Part shown: in pieces, positions 1 through 7,295 of the stretch
How the letters are laid out: each line of letters begins with the position of its first letter
Position numbering within the stretch: position 1 is the stretch's first letter
Source: Cephalothrix simula
Lineage: Eukaryota; Nemertea; Palaeonemertea; Archinemertea; Cephalotrichidae
NCBI GenBank assembly: GCA_035591015.1
Contig: JAXIUW010200176.1
Coordinates: 1-11,495, forward strand
Length of the DNA: 11,495 nt
Reading direction: 5' to 3'
Program-made: the position numbers and the translations under genes
Notes under the pieces: model-generated
What the model was told of the DNA's origin: nothing
The model's input: the letters and a program-made list of their open reading frames with translations, nothing else
Database searches by the model: none

Positions 1-1574
1 ATATCTATGCCAATATCTTTAAACTTTGTTACTGCAGCACCAAACTTCAAATCTCTAGCTTTCTGCAAAATAATTTACGTAATGCAAGAAATTAATAATT
101 TTAAATATATTTTACAAAAGATATTTATTGTCAATTGTTCACACTTACACTATCTTTAGTTTCCCTAGTTTTGGTCTCTTGTCGGTCAGCTTTTATCTGT
201 TAATAACAAATATATACATGTATATATTTTACAAAACACAAATCCAAACATATTTCAGCTATACATGTATCGCATTTATGAGGAAAAATAAACCCATTTG
301 ATATTTTTCCGCATCACACACTTTTTACGCGATACAAAAAATGATATCACACAGTTTCTGTATGATACACTTCCGCAGTATCACACACTTTGTATGAGAT
401 ACAGAAAATGATATCAAACAGTTTCGATTTATTTTAACAATAACATTTTCAAAGCAGAGGTCTACTGTATACATATGTAAAAAGGAAGTTTTATCAGTTG
501 ATTCCAATGAGGATTTCAAATGAGTAGCGACGATAAGAGTCACTGCTGTAATGAATATTTATATATATTTTCATCTATTGTGAGATCTACTTTAGGAGAA
601 GGTACTATGGAAAGGATTCTTTATCGTTTTATTTTTACATTTGACACCATTTTTATAAAAGGGGAGATTCGCTAAAAAACGAAAACCAGCAGGCAGATCT
701 ACAAGTTTTCGCTTCATTTAATTTTCAGCTTTATCAGGCATGAAACCTGATGAAAAATGCGATACAACCTATACACCACTGCAATGGTGGTTTTCGATAT
801 GAAAAATATCAAACCCTCGTTGAATTTTAATATCACACTCTCACTCGTGTGATATCAAATTAAGTTTGATATTTTTTCATCAAAAAACTACTAGTGATGT
901 ATAGGTTATGTATTGCCTTCATATTAATAATGTTATCAAATTTTATTTCTTTGAAATATCAATTTAATCATACATACAGATTGTAGATCTGGATACGCAT
1001 GGTTTTGAATATTTTAGTCGCTAATATAGATCAAACACCGCTGTTAGTTTTATAGGCCACATCAAAAATAAATAATAAGCTTATTTTTGGCCACATAAAT
1101 TTATTACGGAATACCGACTGGGAACGGGGAGGTTTAATTTTTTTAAATTTTATGCGAACGGATTCTTGTCGATTTTAAAATAAAAAAGGTTTGCATATGC
1201 GTAAATACTCCACATGTCCAAAACGAAACATACGACACTTGACTAAGAGTCGATTCTGTTTTCTATCCGTAATACATTTATGTGACCTAAATCTATAGGT
1301 TTTGAGATATGCTAAGTGACAAAAAATATTAAGAATCGCTTAAGCTACGTAAGCTTATGTCCCAAAAACAAGTACATGTAGTTTTAAATGATCCATCCAA
1401 TAGCAGTCGCTTATTTTTTAATTTCATAAATTATCATTAGAAAATATATAGCACCGTGTGGAAAATTAAGTTTCTGACCTGCTCAGCTATTCTTTTTCTT
1501 TCCTCTTTTTCTTTTTTTAACCGTTCCATCTGACGTTTCCTGTCCTCAGCGATTTGTTTTTCCTTGTCTGACAT
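1..1574 (-). CDS. Exons 6-8: charged coiled-coil segment and partial next region
   Basis: Exon 6 (1574-1479) encodes 32 residues rich in K, E and R, starting MSDKEKQIAEDRKRQ and ending ERKRIAEQ. Exon 7 (196-149) continues IKADRQETKTRETKDS. Joined, they give the motif RIAEQIKADRQE. Many UBX-family p97 cofactors carry a similar basic Q-I-x-x-D-R-x-E stretch just before their UBX domain (family knowledge). Exon 8 (62 to beyond 1) encodes KARDLKFGAAVTKFKDIGID and is cut by the window edge. The internal ATG that opens exon 6 is not needed as a start, because exon 5 (2821-2752) joins to it in phase 0. A shorter isoform starting there remains possible. Confidence 0.72.
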
Positions 1575-4500
1575 CTAAAAAATTAATACCATATTTCAAA
1601 GCATTTATCTAGAACCAGAACTTCACGCATTTCGTATGTACAAATTAAAAAGTGCAAATCGTGCGAATGGACTAACGATCACTGGCTGCGAATTGCAAAT
1701 CGGCTATCACATAAATGATCAAATACGCTGGATCGATGTGGTATGTAGCTTATCCAGGCTTAGTTAGAGCCTCGCTTGCAATTGTCGCGTAATCCATAAT
1801 ATGTGCATTGTTGTAATGCGCGTAATCAGACTCCGTAATTTGTAAATGCTTATGTGTAAAACCGCGAATTGCACGTCCCATCAGGTCCCATGATACTTGA
1901 TGAGTGATATGCAATCACCGATCAGGCCTATCTGTACATTGTAAAATTTAACTAGGGACTTGGTTGTCGATTCGAGCGAATATCACGCGCAGTTGTAAAA
2001 TTTGAACAATGCCTATATATAGGCCTTTATAAGCTCTTTTATAGCGTAATTTCTAACACGCATGATACGGGTGATAAGTTGCGAACAGGCATTATTGCTT
2101 AGATTTACTACCCGAATTGTACATGTATATATAATAAGCTTGATATACACACATACGTCAAATGAATTTGCGGAACACATTTGGATTTATCCAAAAGTGT
2201 GGTACGAGCGGGTTGAAGGAAACGACCAAAAAACGTATCGGGAGCGGGAAATGAGGGGGAAATCGTATCGGGAAGCGGGAAACGTCAACTGTAACGGGAG
2301 AACAGGAACATAAAAATTCCCCTTTGAATCGGTATCGGGAGGACGGAGATCAACAAATCGGATTCGGGAATCGGGAAACCTCCAATATGGGTCCAAGAAC
2401 CTGGATCGGGAACTGGAATATGGGATAAGATCTGCCGGCAATCGGGAAAATATTATCGGGATGACTAAAGCACCGTCGGGGTTTAGGATGTCGGAATTCC
2501 GGATGTGATCGGGACGTCAGAATTGCGGTACGAATCGCGAAACGGGATCGGGATCAACAAAATCGCAAATTTTGCAATCGGGAGGCGGGATCCCGACCCT
2601 CCATCATGTATATATTCCTGGAACAGGCAAATCTGCAAAGATCTTGATTCGCAGATTTGTGAACGTACAATTCTTGAATGTTCAATCTGCATTTTACATG
2701 ACTTATTACATGATGCTCTGCACATAAAGGAAAGACTTTTTTGTTACTTACTTCTCTTTGGCTCCAGATATTACTATCCGATGCATTGTCTTCTCTATGT
2801 GGATTATTGCTTTGGTGTGATCTGACAATTAATTTTAATAGCACAGTAATATAAGATATCCAATAGATGATGAAGTTGACATCTTGTACTAAAACAATTA
2901 CTCACCTTAACGACTTTTCAAGCCAAAGTATGGCAGATGCAGCAAGTGAATCATCAACTAAAACTACGGATTCATCGACCTAAAAAGTGATTATGAAAAT
3001 TAATGAAATTCCCATCTCAAAGTTTTGAATATTGAGAAATCAATGTATACGTACCTCTGTCCAACCGGATGCTTGCATAAATTGTTGAGCCCCTGAAAAT
3101 TGCCACACTCTAGTATTAAATGCTTTATTTTCTTTTTTTACCTGGCGATACTTATCTTCGCCTGGGTTATTTTGAGCATTTCTGAAAGTTTTAAGAAAAT
3201 TGATTGCTTAATAAGCTTAAGCTTTACATGTTCATGCAGTGTTTAGTGCAGAGAATTGCCGATTCTGAAACTTAATATTTTACAAACTCTACGCCTATGT
3301 GTCCTGTCCTATATAGTGTTACGGTACAAATTTTATAGGGAATATTATGCTTGTTTAAATATTTATGACATGATTATACATCAAAATTTAGCGGACCTTT
3401 TACTATATAAATTTGGCTATTTCTGCGTCACTTTCCGCGGACAGGTCAATCGTGCATTTAATGATCTTTAATATGTCAAAATTTTATATTTTTGGAATGG
3501 TAAGAATGAATGATAGCTTTTAGCATTGGTTTAAATTATGCCCCAAAATATAATACCTAAGCCAGATTAGGAGCGATTTAACATTTGTGATTCATTCTTA
3601 CCTTATTAGCTTTAGTATAGTCTGTACTGCAAGAAGATACTGCTCACTACCAGTTTCTTGCTCCAGTAATGTTAGACAAATAGCCATTGAGTCATCCTGA
3701 AAATGGAAAACATCTTACCAGCGTTTGTCGATTTTGTCACACCAATAGCGATCAATAGCAGTTCTATGAAATGGACAGAATATATTATGTCCATTTGGTT
3801 CTATACATGGATTTCATTTATTATTATTGTTTAAATTATGAACTTTGTGAAATAACAACTAAATTATAAACTAATTTCTTAAATTTACAACCATATTCCT
3901 TAGATGAGGAACCTAAGCATGACCTAAAAATATACCATACTCTGATGTTCTAACTCGGAGATAATGAATATTAGAGTAACCTAATTTCTCAGAATGATTA
4001 ACCTAAAAATATACCATACCACTAATGATCTAACAAAAAGAAAAAAATATGTTGATTTTAACCCAGATCTAGTAAAATGGCTGCTAAAATTTTCAAAATA
4101 AAAAAAGATAAAAATCTTTCAGATGAAATTCAATTGTTCAAATGCAAACATAATCTTTATCAAGAGCCTAAAATGCCAAAAAATCTTTTCAAATTTTAAC
4201 AAAGGAAAGGAAATTATTGAACCACATTTTGATAATGAATTGAATTGCTCCCTCAGTTGTCAATAAATAGGCCTACAACAAGAAAATTTGGAATCAGATG
4301 GAAACATGCTTCTATATAAAGTCACATGGTTATAGATTTGGTTATGTTACCATGAATGATTACTGGAAAGCCAGACTGTAGAATCCAACTTATTGGGAGC
4401 ACATCATAATCAAAATATCGTGCAGTGATACTAAAAAATAGGGCAAAAAGATCGATAAACTCAAAATATCATGCAGGCAGTATAAAAGAAATTATAGCTA

Positions 4501-6078
4501 AAAAAATCGTGGTACCCGTCTTCAGAAATCAACTGGAAACCGCAGAGTTTGTTATATGCATGTAGCGATTATCATCATCAGATCATAATTTTTATTAAGA
4601 TAAATAAACTTTATTGAACTGATGACCTTTTTTAGCTATTTTATTTTCAAAATCATGCACATGCAATCACAACCATAGTTGGTGGCGCATTTTGCCAGAC
4701 TGTAGAATTTGCAAAATGCACCACCAACTACCAATATTTTGATCGTAAGTGCGTGATTTTTGAAATAATGTTTTCATATATAATCTCGATCTGATTCTCA
4801 GATTCTTCAGAACAATTTTTGAACCTTGTCAATTTGACCCGGAAGTAAATAATTTTTTAACCTTGTTAATTTGACTTGGAACAGCTGCTTGGAAGTAAAT
4901 AATTTTTGAACCTTGTCAATTTGGTGATATTTTTAGTTTGTCGATATTTTGACACAATTTTTTAGCATCACTGTGTGATAATTGATCGTGGGTGCACTCC
5001 CAATAAGTTGGCGGCGCTAGTCTGATTAACTCTTTTCAGTCTGTAGTCGCATTCGTGCACAGAACTAATTTTACCGTTGCGGTCTGATAGTGCATTGATG
5101 CACAGCCGAGAGTAATTATAAATAATGACGTCACAAATTTTAGCACACAAGTTCTAAAAATGGTTGAAATAATATTGAGATATCAGAGAAACTGATAGCA
5201 TCTAGTAATAAACATTTGAGTGTCATTTTGGGCAACCCTACAGCTGCTTATCAAAATTTTTTCTATAAAAAAAACACTTGGACCTATGTGCCAATTTGTG
5301 AGATTTTGCCCGGACTTCAAAGAGTTAACCCAAATGTTACTGAATTAAATTTATAAAAAAATTAATTGTCTAGTTGCTACTCCCGATTTCTCTTATAAAA
5401 TTATATGACAGAAGTCTATTTCAGTCATATTGTTATTCATTATGATCGTTAGACTGTGTTTTAAAGTTATGATGTCATACATGACATACCTAGACGTCAC
5501 ATAGTGGTGACCTAGAAAAAAGACATCTTACCCAAAAACAGGTGTTCCTTAACATTTGGGTTAACCAGACATCTTACATGATTTGAGAGTCTGGCAAAAT
5601 CTCAGTGCCATTTTGAATGCATCAGCAGCATATGCAAAAATGTATATGTAAAATTTTCTCAACTCCCCATACTATCTCAACTATTGCTCAACTATTGAAA
5701 GGTAGATTTTTCAATTCTTCTTTATTCCAATAACAACCTCATGCATTTGGTGGAAAGATTTAATACCAATTTAAGGATATACTAGGGTCATTCACCTGAC
5801 TCAAAGAGACGGCCAGAGACAATATCGAAAGTCAGATTATAAATATGTCGACGTTGCCTGCTCAGAGTCAGGTTGTATCTGACTATGGCGGCGCAAGGTA
5901 AATTCTACAGTTCGGGCATTTTTGCAAATTCTACCAAGAGCCTTACAGCGTACAGTCCGGCTGGAAAGTGGAAACCCTATCTCCTGGTCTGGTGATTGTC
6001 TGGGATTGGACCCTAGAACACAAGAAGAGAGCTTGTCTTATAAATCATACTTACCATCCCATCTATTGACACAGCCAT
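1..6078 (-). CDS. PUB-domain protein, probable p97/VCP adaptor; eight exons, 3' end outside the window
   Basis: Coding exons in transcript order are 6078-6055, 3696-3602, 3181-3055, 2979-2906, 2821-2752, 1574-1479, 196-149 and 62-1. Every intron is GT-AG with good donors (gtaagt, gtaaga, gtacgt, gtgagt, gtaagt, gtcaga, gtaagt) and pyrimidine-rich acceptors. Intron phases are 0, 2, 0, 2, 0, 0, 0, and the eight pieces join into one stop-free frame of 198 residues. The start ATG has an ideal context (A at -3, G at +4) and an in-frame TGA two codons upstream. Residues about 15-106 form a PUB domain; 131-178 are a charged helix; the last visible exon begins KARDLKFGAAVTKF. PUB domains bind the C-terminal tail of the p97/VCP ATPase (family knowledge), so a cytosolic role in ubiquitin-dependent protein handling is inferred. 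The organisation recalls UBXN6, UBXN1 and plant PUX proteins, but no UBX domain is visible because the gene runs off the window. No orthologue can be named. Confidence 0.82.
309..425. repeat. Two-copy tandem repeat, unit about 64 bp
   Basis: The first copy starts ccgcatcacacacttt at 309 and the second starts ccgcagtatcacacactt at 373. Both continue through a GATACA(A/G)AAAATGATATCA core to ACAGTTTC. The ATATCACAC motif also appears in the fold-back element at 760-914, so this block may derive from the same family. Confidence 0.7.
760..914. mobile_element. Fold-back (long inverted repeat) element, about 155 bp
   Basis: The left arm, starting GCGATACAACCTATACA, pairs with the reverse complement of the right arm, which ends TGTATAGGTTATGTATTGC. 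Pairing continues inward through AAAATATCAAAC and ATATCACAC, with gaps, to a small loop (TCTCACTC near 838-845). The transcript or single strand could form a hairpin with arms of about 70 bp. It has no coding capacity, and its target duplication was not identified. It resembles a palindromic MITE or a fold-back element. Confidence 0.72.
1575..2751. other. Intron 5 of the PUB gene
   Basis: The left part (1575-2230) is unremarkable AT-rich DNA. It has a near-palindrome TGCCTATATATAGGCC at about 2010-2026 and a pair of TTGTAAAATTT direct repeats near 1940 and 1995. The right part carries the TCGGGA repeat. Open frames on both strands here are not supported as genes; the minus-strand frame at 2554-2844 is open partly because it runs through exon 5. 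Confidence 0.6.
2235..2600. repeat. Degenerate GC-rich minisatellite built on TCGGGA
   Basis: The motif TCGGGA occurs eleven times in about 350 bp (near 2239, 2268, 2333, 2362, 2369, 2404, 2441, 2455, 2509, 2547 and 2577). It is usually preceded by A or GA, and related GCGGGA and ACGGGA units lie between. Spacing is irregular, as in an old decayed simple-sequence array. The GC content is far above the flanking intron. Frames open here on both strands because the purine-rich repeat is poor in stops, not because of a gene. Confidence 0.75.
2906..3696 (-). CDS. Exons 2-4: PUB domain core
   Basis: Exon 2 (3696-3602) begins DDSMAICLTLLEQETGSEQ and supplies the first helices. Exon 3 (3181-3055) carries the diagnostic PUB segment: NPGEDKYR at residues 45-52, then N58-K-A-F61, G70-A71 and the ASGWTE turn near 77-82. 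Exon 4 (2979-2906) reads VDESVVLVDDSLAASAILWL and should form the final strand and helix. The family pattern is N-P-x-x-E/D-K-Y-R, then N-x-x-F, then G-A-x-x-F-x-x-x-G-F, as in NGLY1, UBXN6 and HOIP. The usual GF is GW here, a mild substitution. Exon 3 contains an internal gtaaaa directly after the KYRQ codons, but reading through keeps the domain intact, so no intron is placed there. Two introns are very short: 75 bp (2980-3054) and 84 bp (2822-2905). Confidence 0.8.
3910..4034. repeat. Imperfect direct repeat, period 79 bp
   Basis: The 19-mer acctaaaaatataccatac occurs exactly at 3922-3940 and 4001-4019. Similarity continues after each copy (a TGATGTTCTAAC / TAATGATCTAAC match) and, more weakly, before it. 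Two copies are visible. Confidence 0.7.
4678..4731. repeat. Hairpin with 20-bp arms
   Basis: TAGTTGGTGGCGCATTTTGC at about 4678-4697 pairs with GCAAAATGCACCACCAACTA at about 4712-4731, with one mismatch. The loop carries the CAGACTGTAGAATTT transposon-end motif. It lies inside the hAT-like element and is probably one of its subterminal repeats. Confidence 0.75.
4812..4924. repeat. Short tandem repeat, about 2.5 copies
   Basis: The segment TTTTTGAACCTTGTCAATTTG occurs near 4815 and 4904, with a variant (TTTTTTAACCTTGTTAATTTG) between. Copies are separated by GGAAGTAAATAA. The second unit has an extra insertion (GGAACAGCTGCT). It lies within the hAT-like element. Confidence 0.7.
5026..5328. 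mobile_element. TTAA-flanked piggyBac-like MITE (element A)
   Basis: TTAA at 5026-5029 and 5325-5328 bracket a 295-bp insert. Its ends are CTCTTTTCAGTCTG and CGGACTTCAAAGAG, inverted with 11 of 14 matches. piggyBac elements duplicate TTAA and often begin with a C-rich CTTT end (family knowledge). There is no coding capacity; the minus-strand frame at 4968-5150 crosses its left boundary and is not supported. It sits inside the hAT-like element, so it inserted later. Confidence 0.55.
5325..5564. mobile_element. TTAA-flanked piggyBac-like MITE (element B), abutting A
   Basis: Perfect 11-bp inverted ends CCCAAATGTTA (5329-5339) and TAACATTTGGG (5550-5560) lie between TTAA at 5325-5328 and TTAA at 5561-5564. 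TTAA plus CCC ends is the piggyBac pattern. The left TTAA is shared with element A. The 232-bp interior is non-coding. Confidence 0.65.
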
Positions 6079-6200
6079 GATTCAGCATAATATGTCTTTG
6101 ATGTACAGTAAAAAAGCGCCAAACAACGACACAAATCCGGAAGTAAATGGTTATGACATGTGGTCACTTCTGTTTTTTGCGCGTTATCAGGTTATCGCAA
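6079..6200 (-). promoter_or_regulatory. Probable TATA-less promoter and 5' UTR of the PUB gene
   Basis: Just upstream of the start codon, the minus strand carries TTTGGCGC (plus-strand 6116-6123), which matches the E2F consensus. It also carries ACTTCCGG (6137-6144), a core ETS-family site. ETS and E2F sites close to the transcription start are typical of housekeeping promoters without a TATA box. A palindromic ACATG-type E-box lies near 6156. No start site can be fixed from sequence alone. Because the F-box gene points the other way, the region could work in both directions; this is inference. Confidence 0.4.
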
Positions 6201-6760
6201 TTTTTAATTTGATTAATCAGATTGGTTAATGCTTACAAGTGTATGAAGTATTGCATGATTTTTTATTTTCAAGCAAAAAAACCTGGAAAACATCATTGAA
6301 AAAAATCATGTCTTCTCATGTTGATCGTTTTGAAGTTTCTGTCTTTTAATAAACCTACCCGTACTTTAACTGTATCTGAAATATTTGATTTCTGATCCAT
6401 CAGCATGATCCATGTCATCTGTCCTGTCTGACTAATCTGTGATGTTTGTCAATTTAAAAGACATGAAAGCCTCTAATGCATAACATTAGCAATGAATGAT
6501 ACTGATGATAAGGTATTGCTATTTCCTTTTTTTATTCACTCTTCTCTTCTCCATGAAATGAAATGAATTGAACATGTTGAAAATTTGAAATTCACCACAT
6601 TTCACAATATCATACTCAATCTCAAACTCAAACAATGCTCTCCTCCTCTCCAGCATACCAGTGATCACTTCATTTCTTCCAGCATCCGCAATGCTTGAAC
6701 AATTTACAAATTTGACTGTCGGTCTCCTTCTTAAAAAAATGATAGAATATCCTGTACATA
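6079..6760. other. Region between the PUB start codon and the 519-bp MITE
   Basis: The first 120 bp hold the promoter-like motifs. The remainder is AT-rich, with no repeat or coding exon recognised on either strand. If the F-box gene shares this promoter, its untranslated first exon could lie here, but no donor joins in the right phase from a plausible ATG. Confidence 0.4.
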
Positions 6761-6768
6761 GCGTTCAG

Positions 6769-7287
6769 CCAGACTGCTAAGTTTGTATATTTTCAGGTGA
6801 ATTCACCGTGCGCAGTTATGAAAAAATTAACCTGAAATTTGCTCCAAAATATGCGCATTTTGACTCCATACCTTCCTTCTTCAAGTTTCGAAGTGCGCAC
6901 ATCAAAATCCGATCCTGCAGTTACCGGTAACTCACTCATAAATCATGAAATTGGTCCCGCCTCCCGAACAATCAATGGAAAATGGTTTTAAGGTACTAAT
7001 TCCTATTTGGCCGATATCCGAAAAACCCATATACTTTGAATTAGTAGCTTGAACCCAAGATAACGAAATTGAATTTTGACATATATTTTGCTTTTTGACC
7101 CCCTAAAGATGCTCGGATTTACTTGGCATGGGCATTTCCGGTACTCATGTGCACATTTCCGAAATACAAATGTGCACATTTCCGAAATACAAATGCGCAC
7201 ATTTATTCACCTAAAAATACTTGAAAGTGCGCAAATTGTACATCAAAAATGTGTTACTGTGCGCATTTTTGGAACTTAGCAGTCTGG
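6769..7287. mobile_element. 519-bp hAT-like MITE with perfect ends and target duplication
   Basis: The ends are perfect inverted repeats of 15 bp: CCAGACTGCTAAGTT at 6769-6783 and its reverse complement at 7273-7287. The flanking 8 bp are identical: GCGTTCAG at 6761-6768 and 7288-7295. The 8-bp duplication points to a hAT transposase acting in trans. The CCAGACTG start is shared with the larger element at 4371, so they are probably members of one family. The interior repeats GTGCGCA and TGCACATTT motifs and carries a 23-bp tandem array. It has no transposase; open frames at 7003-7200 and 7076-7279 are repeat-driven and unsupported. Confidence 0.85.
7131..7204. repeat. 23-bp tandem repeat inside the MITE
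   Basis: The unit begins ATGTGCACATTTCCGAAATA at 7147 and is repeated exactly at 7170. A truncated third copy (ATGCGCACATTT) starts at 7193 and a diverged partial copy precedes the array. Each unit contains the palindrome TGTGCACA. Such subterminal repeats are common in hAT elements and can be transposase-binding sites (inference). Confidence 0.8.
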
Positions 7288-7295
7288 GCGTTCAG

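Larger units (their letters stand above)
63..1478. other. Introns 6 and 7 of the PUB gene
   Basis: Apart from exon 7 at 149-196, this stretch is non-coding. Intron 7 (63-148) is only 86 bp. Intron 6 (197-1478) holds a two-copy tandem repeat and a fold-back element, listed separately. It also has a short stem near 1065-1090 (CAAAAATAA paired with TTATTTTTG) between two GGCCACA direct repeats. No RNA gene or further exon is evident; the open frame at 325-543 on the minus strand falls mainly on the tandem repeat. Confidence 0.6.
4371..5960. mobile_element. Non-autonomous hAT-like DNA transposon with nested insertions
   Basis: The left end CCAGACTGTA (4371-4380) matches the reverse complement of the right end TACAGTCCGG (5951-5960) at 9 of 10 bases. 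The 8 bp immediately outside are identical: CTGGAAAG at 4363-4370 and 5961-5968. An 8-bp target duplication with short inverted ends is characteristic of the hAT superfamily. Inside are an inverted repeat of about 110 bp (4372-4480 against 4915-5024), a hairpin at 4678-4731, a tandem repeat at 4812-4924, and several internal copies of the CAGACTGTAGAAT end motif. No transposase frame exists. The right end extends to within 95 bp of the PUB start codon, so exon 1 lies just outside it. Confidence 0.72.
3697..6054. other. Intron 1 of the PUB gene
   Basis: This is the longest intron (2,358 bp). It contains most of the 4371-5960 hAT-like element with two TTAA-flanked elements nested inside, plus the direct repeats at 3922 and 4001. 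The stretch 4021-4362 is AT-rich with no feature recognised. No extra coding exon is needed: exon 1 and exon 2 join in phase 0. Confidence 0.6.

Noticed and set aside
325-543. 72-residue minus-strand open frame
   Set aside because: Lies in intron 6 of the PUB gene, partly over the two-copy tandem repeat, with no protein-like pattern.
1755-1830. tRNA gene candidate around GGCTTAGTTAGAGCC
   Set aside because: The A-box-like word has no B box (GGTTCRANNCC) at the right distance and no acceptor stem could be paired.
2505-2825. 106-residue plus-strand open frame
   Set aside because: Its first third is the TCGGGA repeat and the remainder runs antisense to exon 5 of the PUB gene; no family resemblance.
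3141-3163. Short intron inside PUB exon 3 starting at gtaaaaaaag
   Set aside because: It would be too short for an intron, and reading through gives the intact PUB sequence KYRQVKKENKAF.
5884-5900. ATGGCGGCGCAAG followed by gtaaat, looking like a first coding exon
   Set aside because: Good start context, but it lies within the right end of the hAT-like element and its phase 1 would put a stop directly into the 9204 exon.
6154-6191. Possible first exon of the F-box gene starting ATGACATGTGG
   Set aside because: The best donor after it gives phase 2, while the F-box exon needs phase 0; the donor (AG|gttatc) is also weak.
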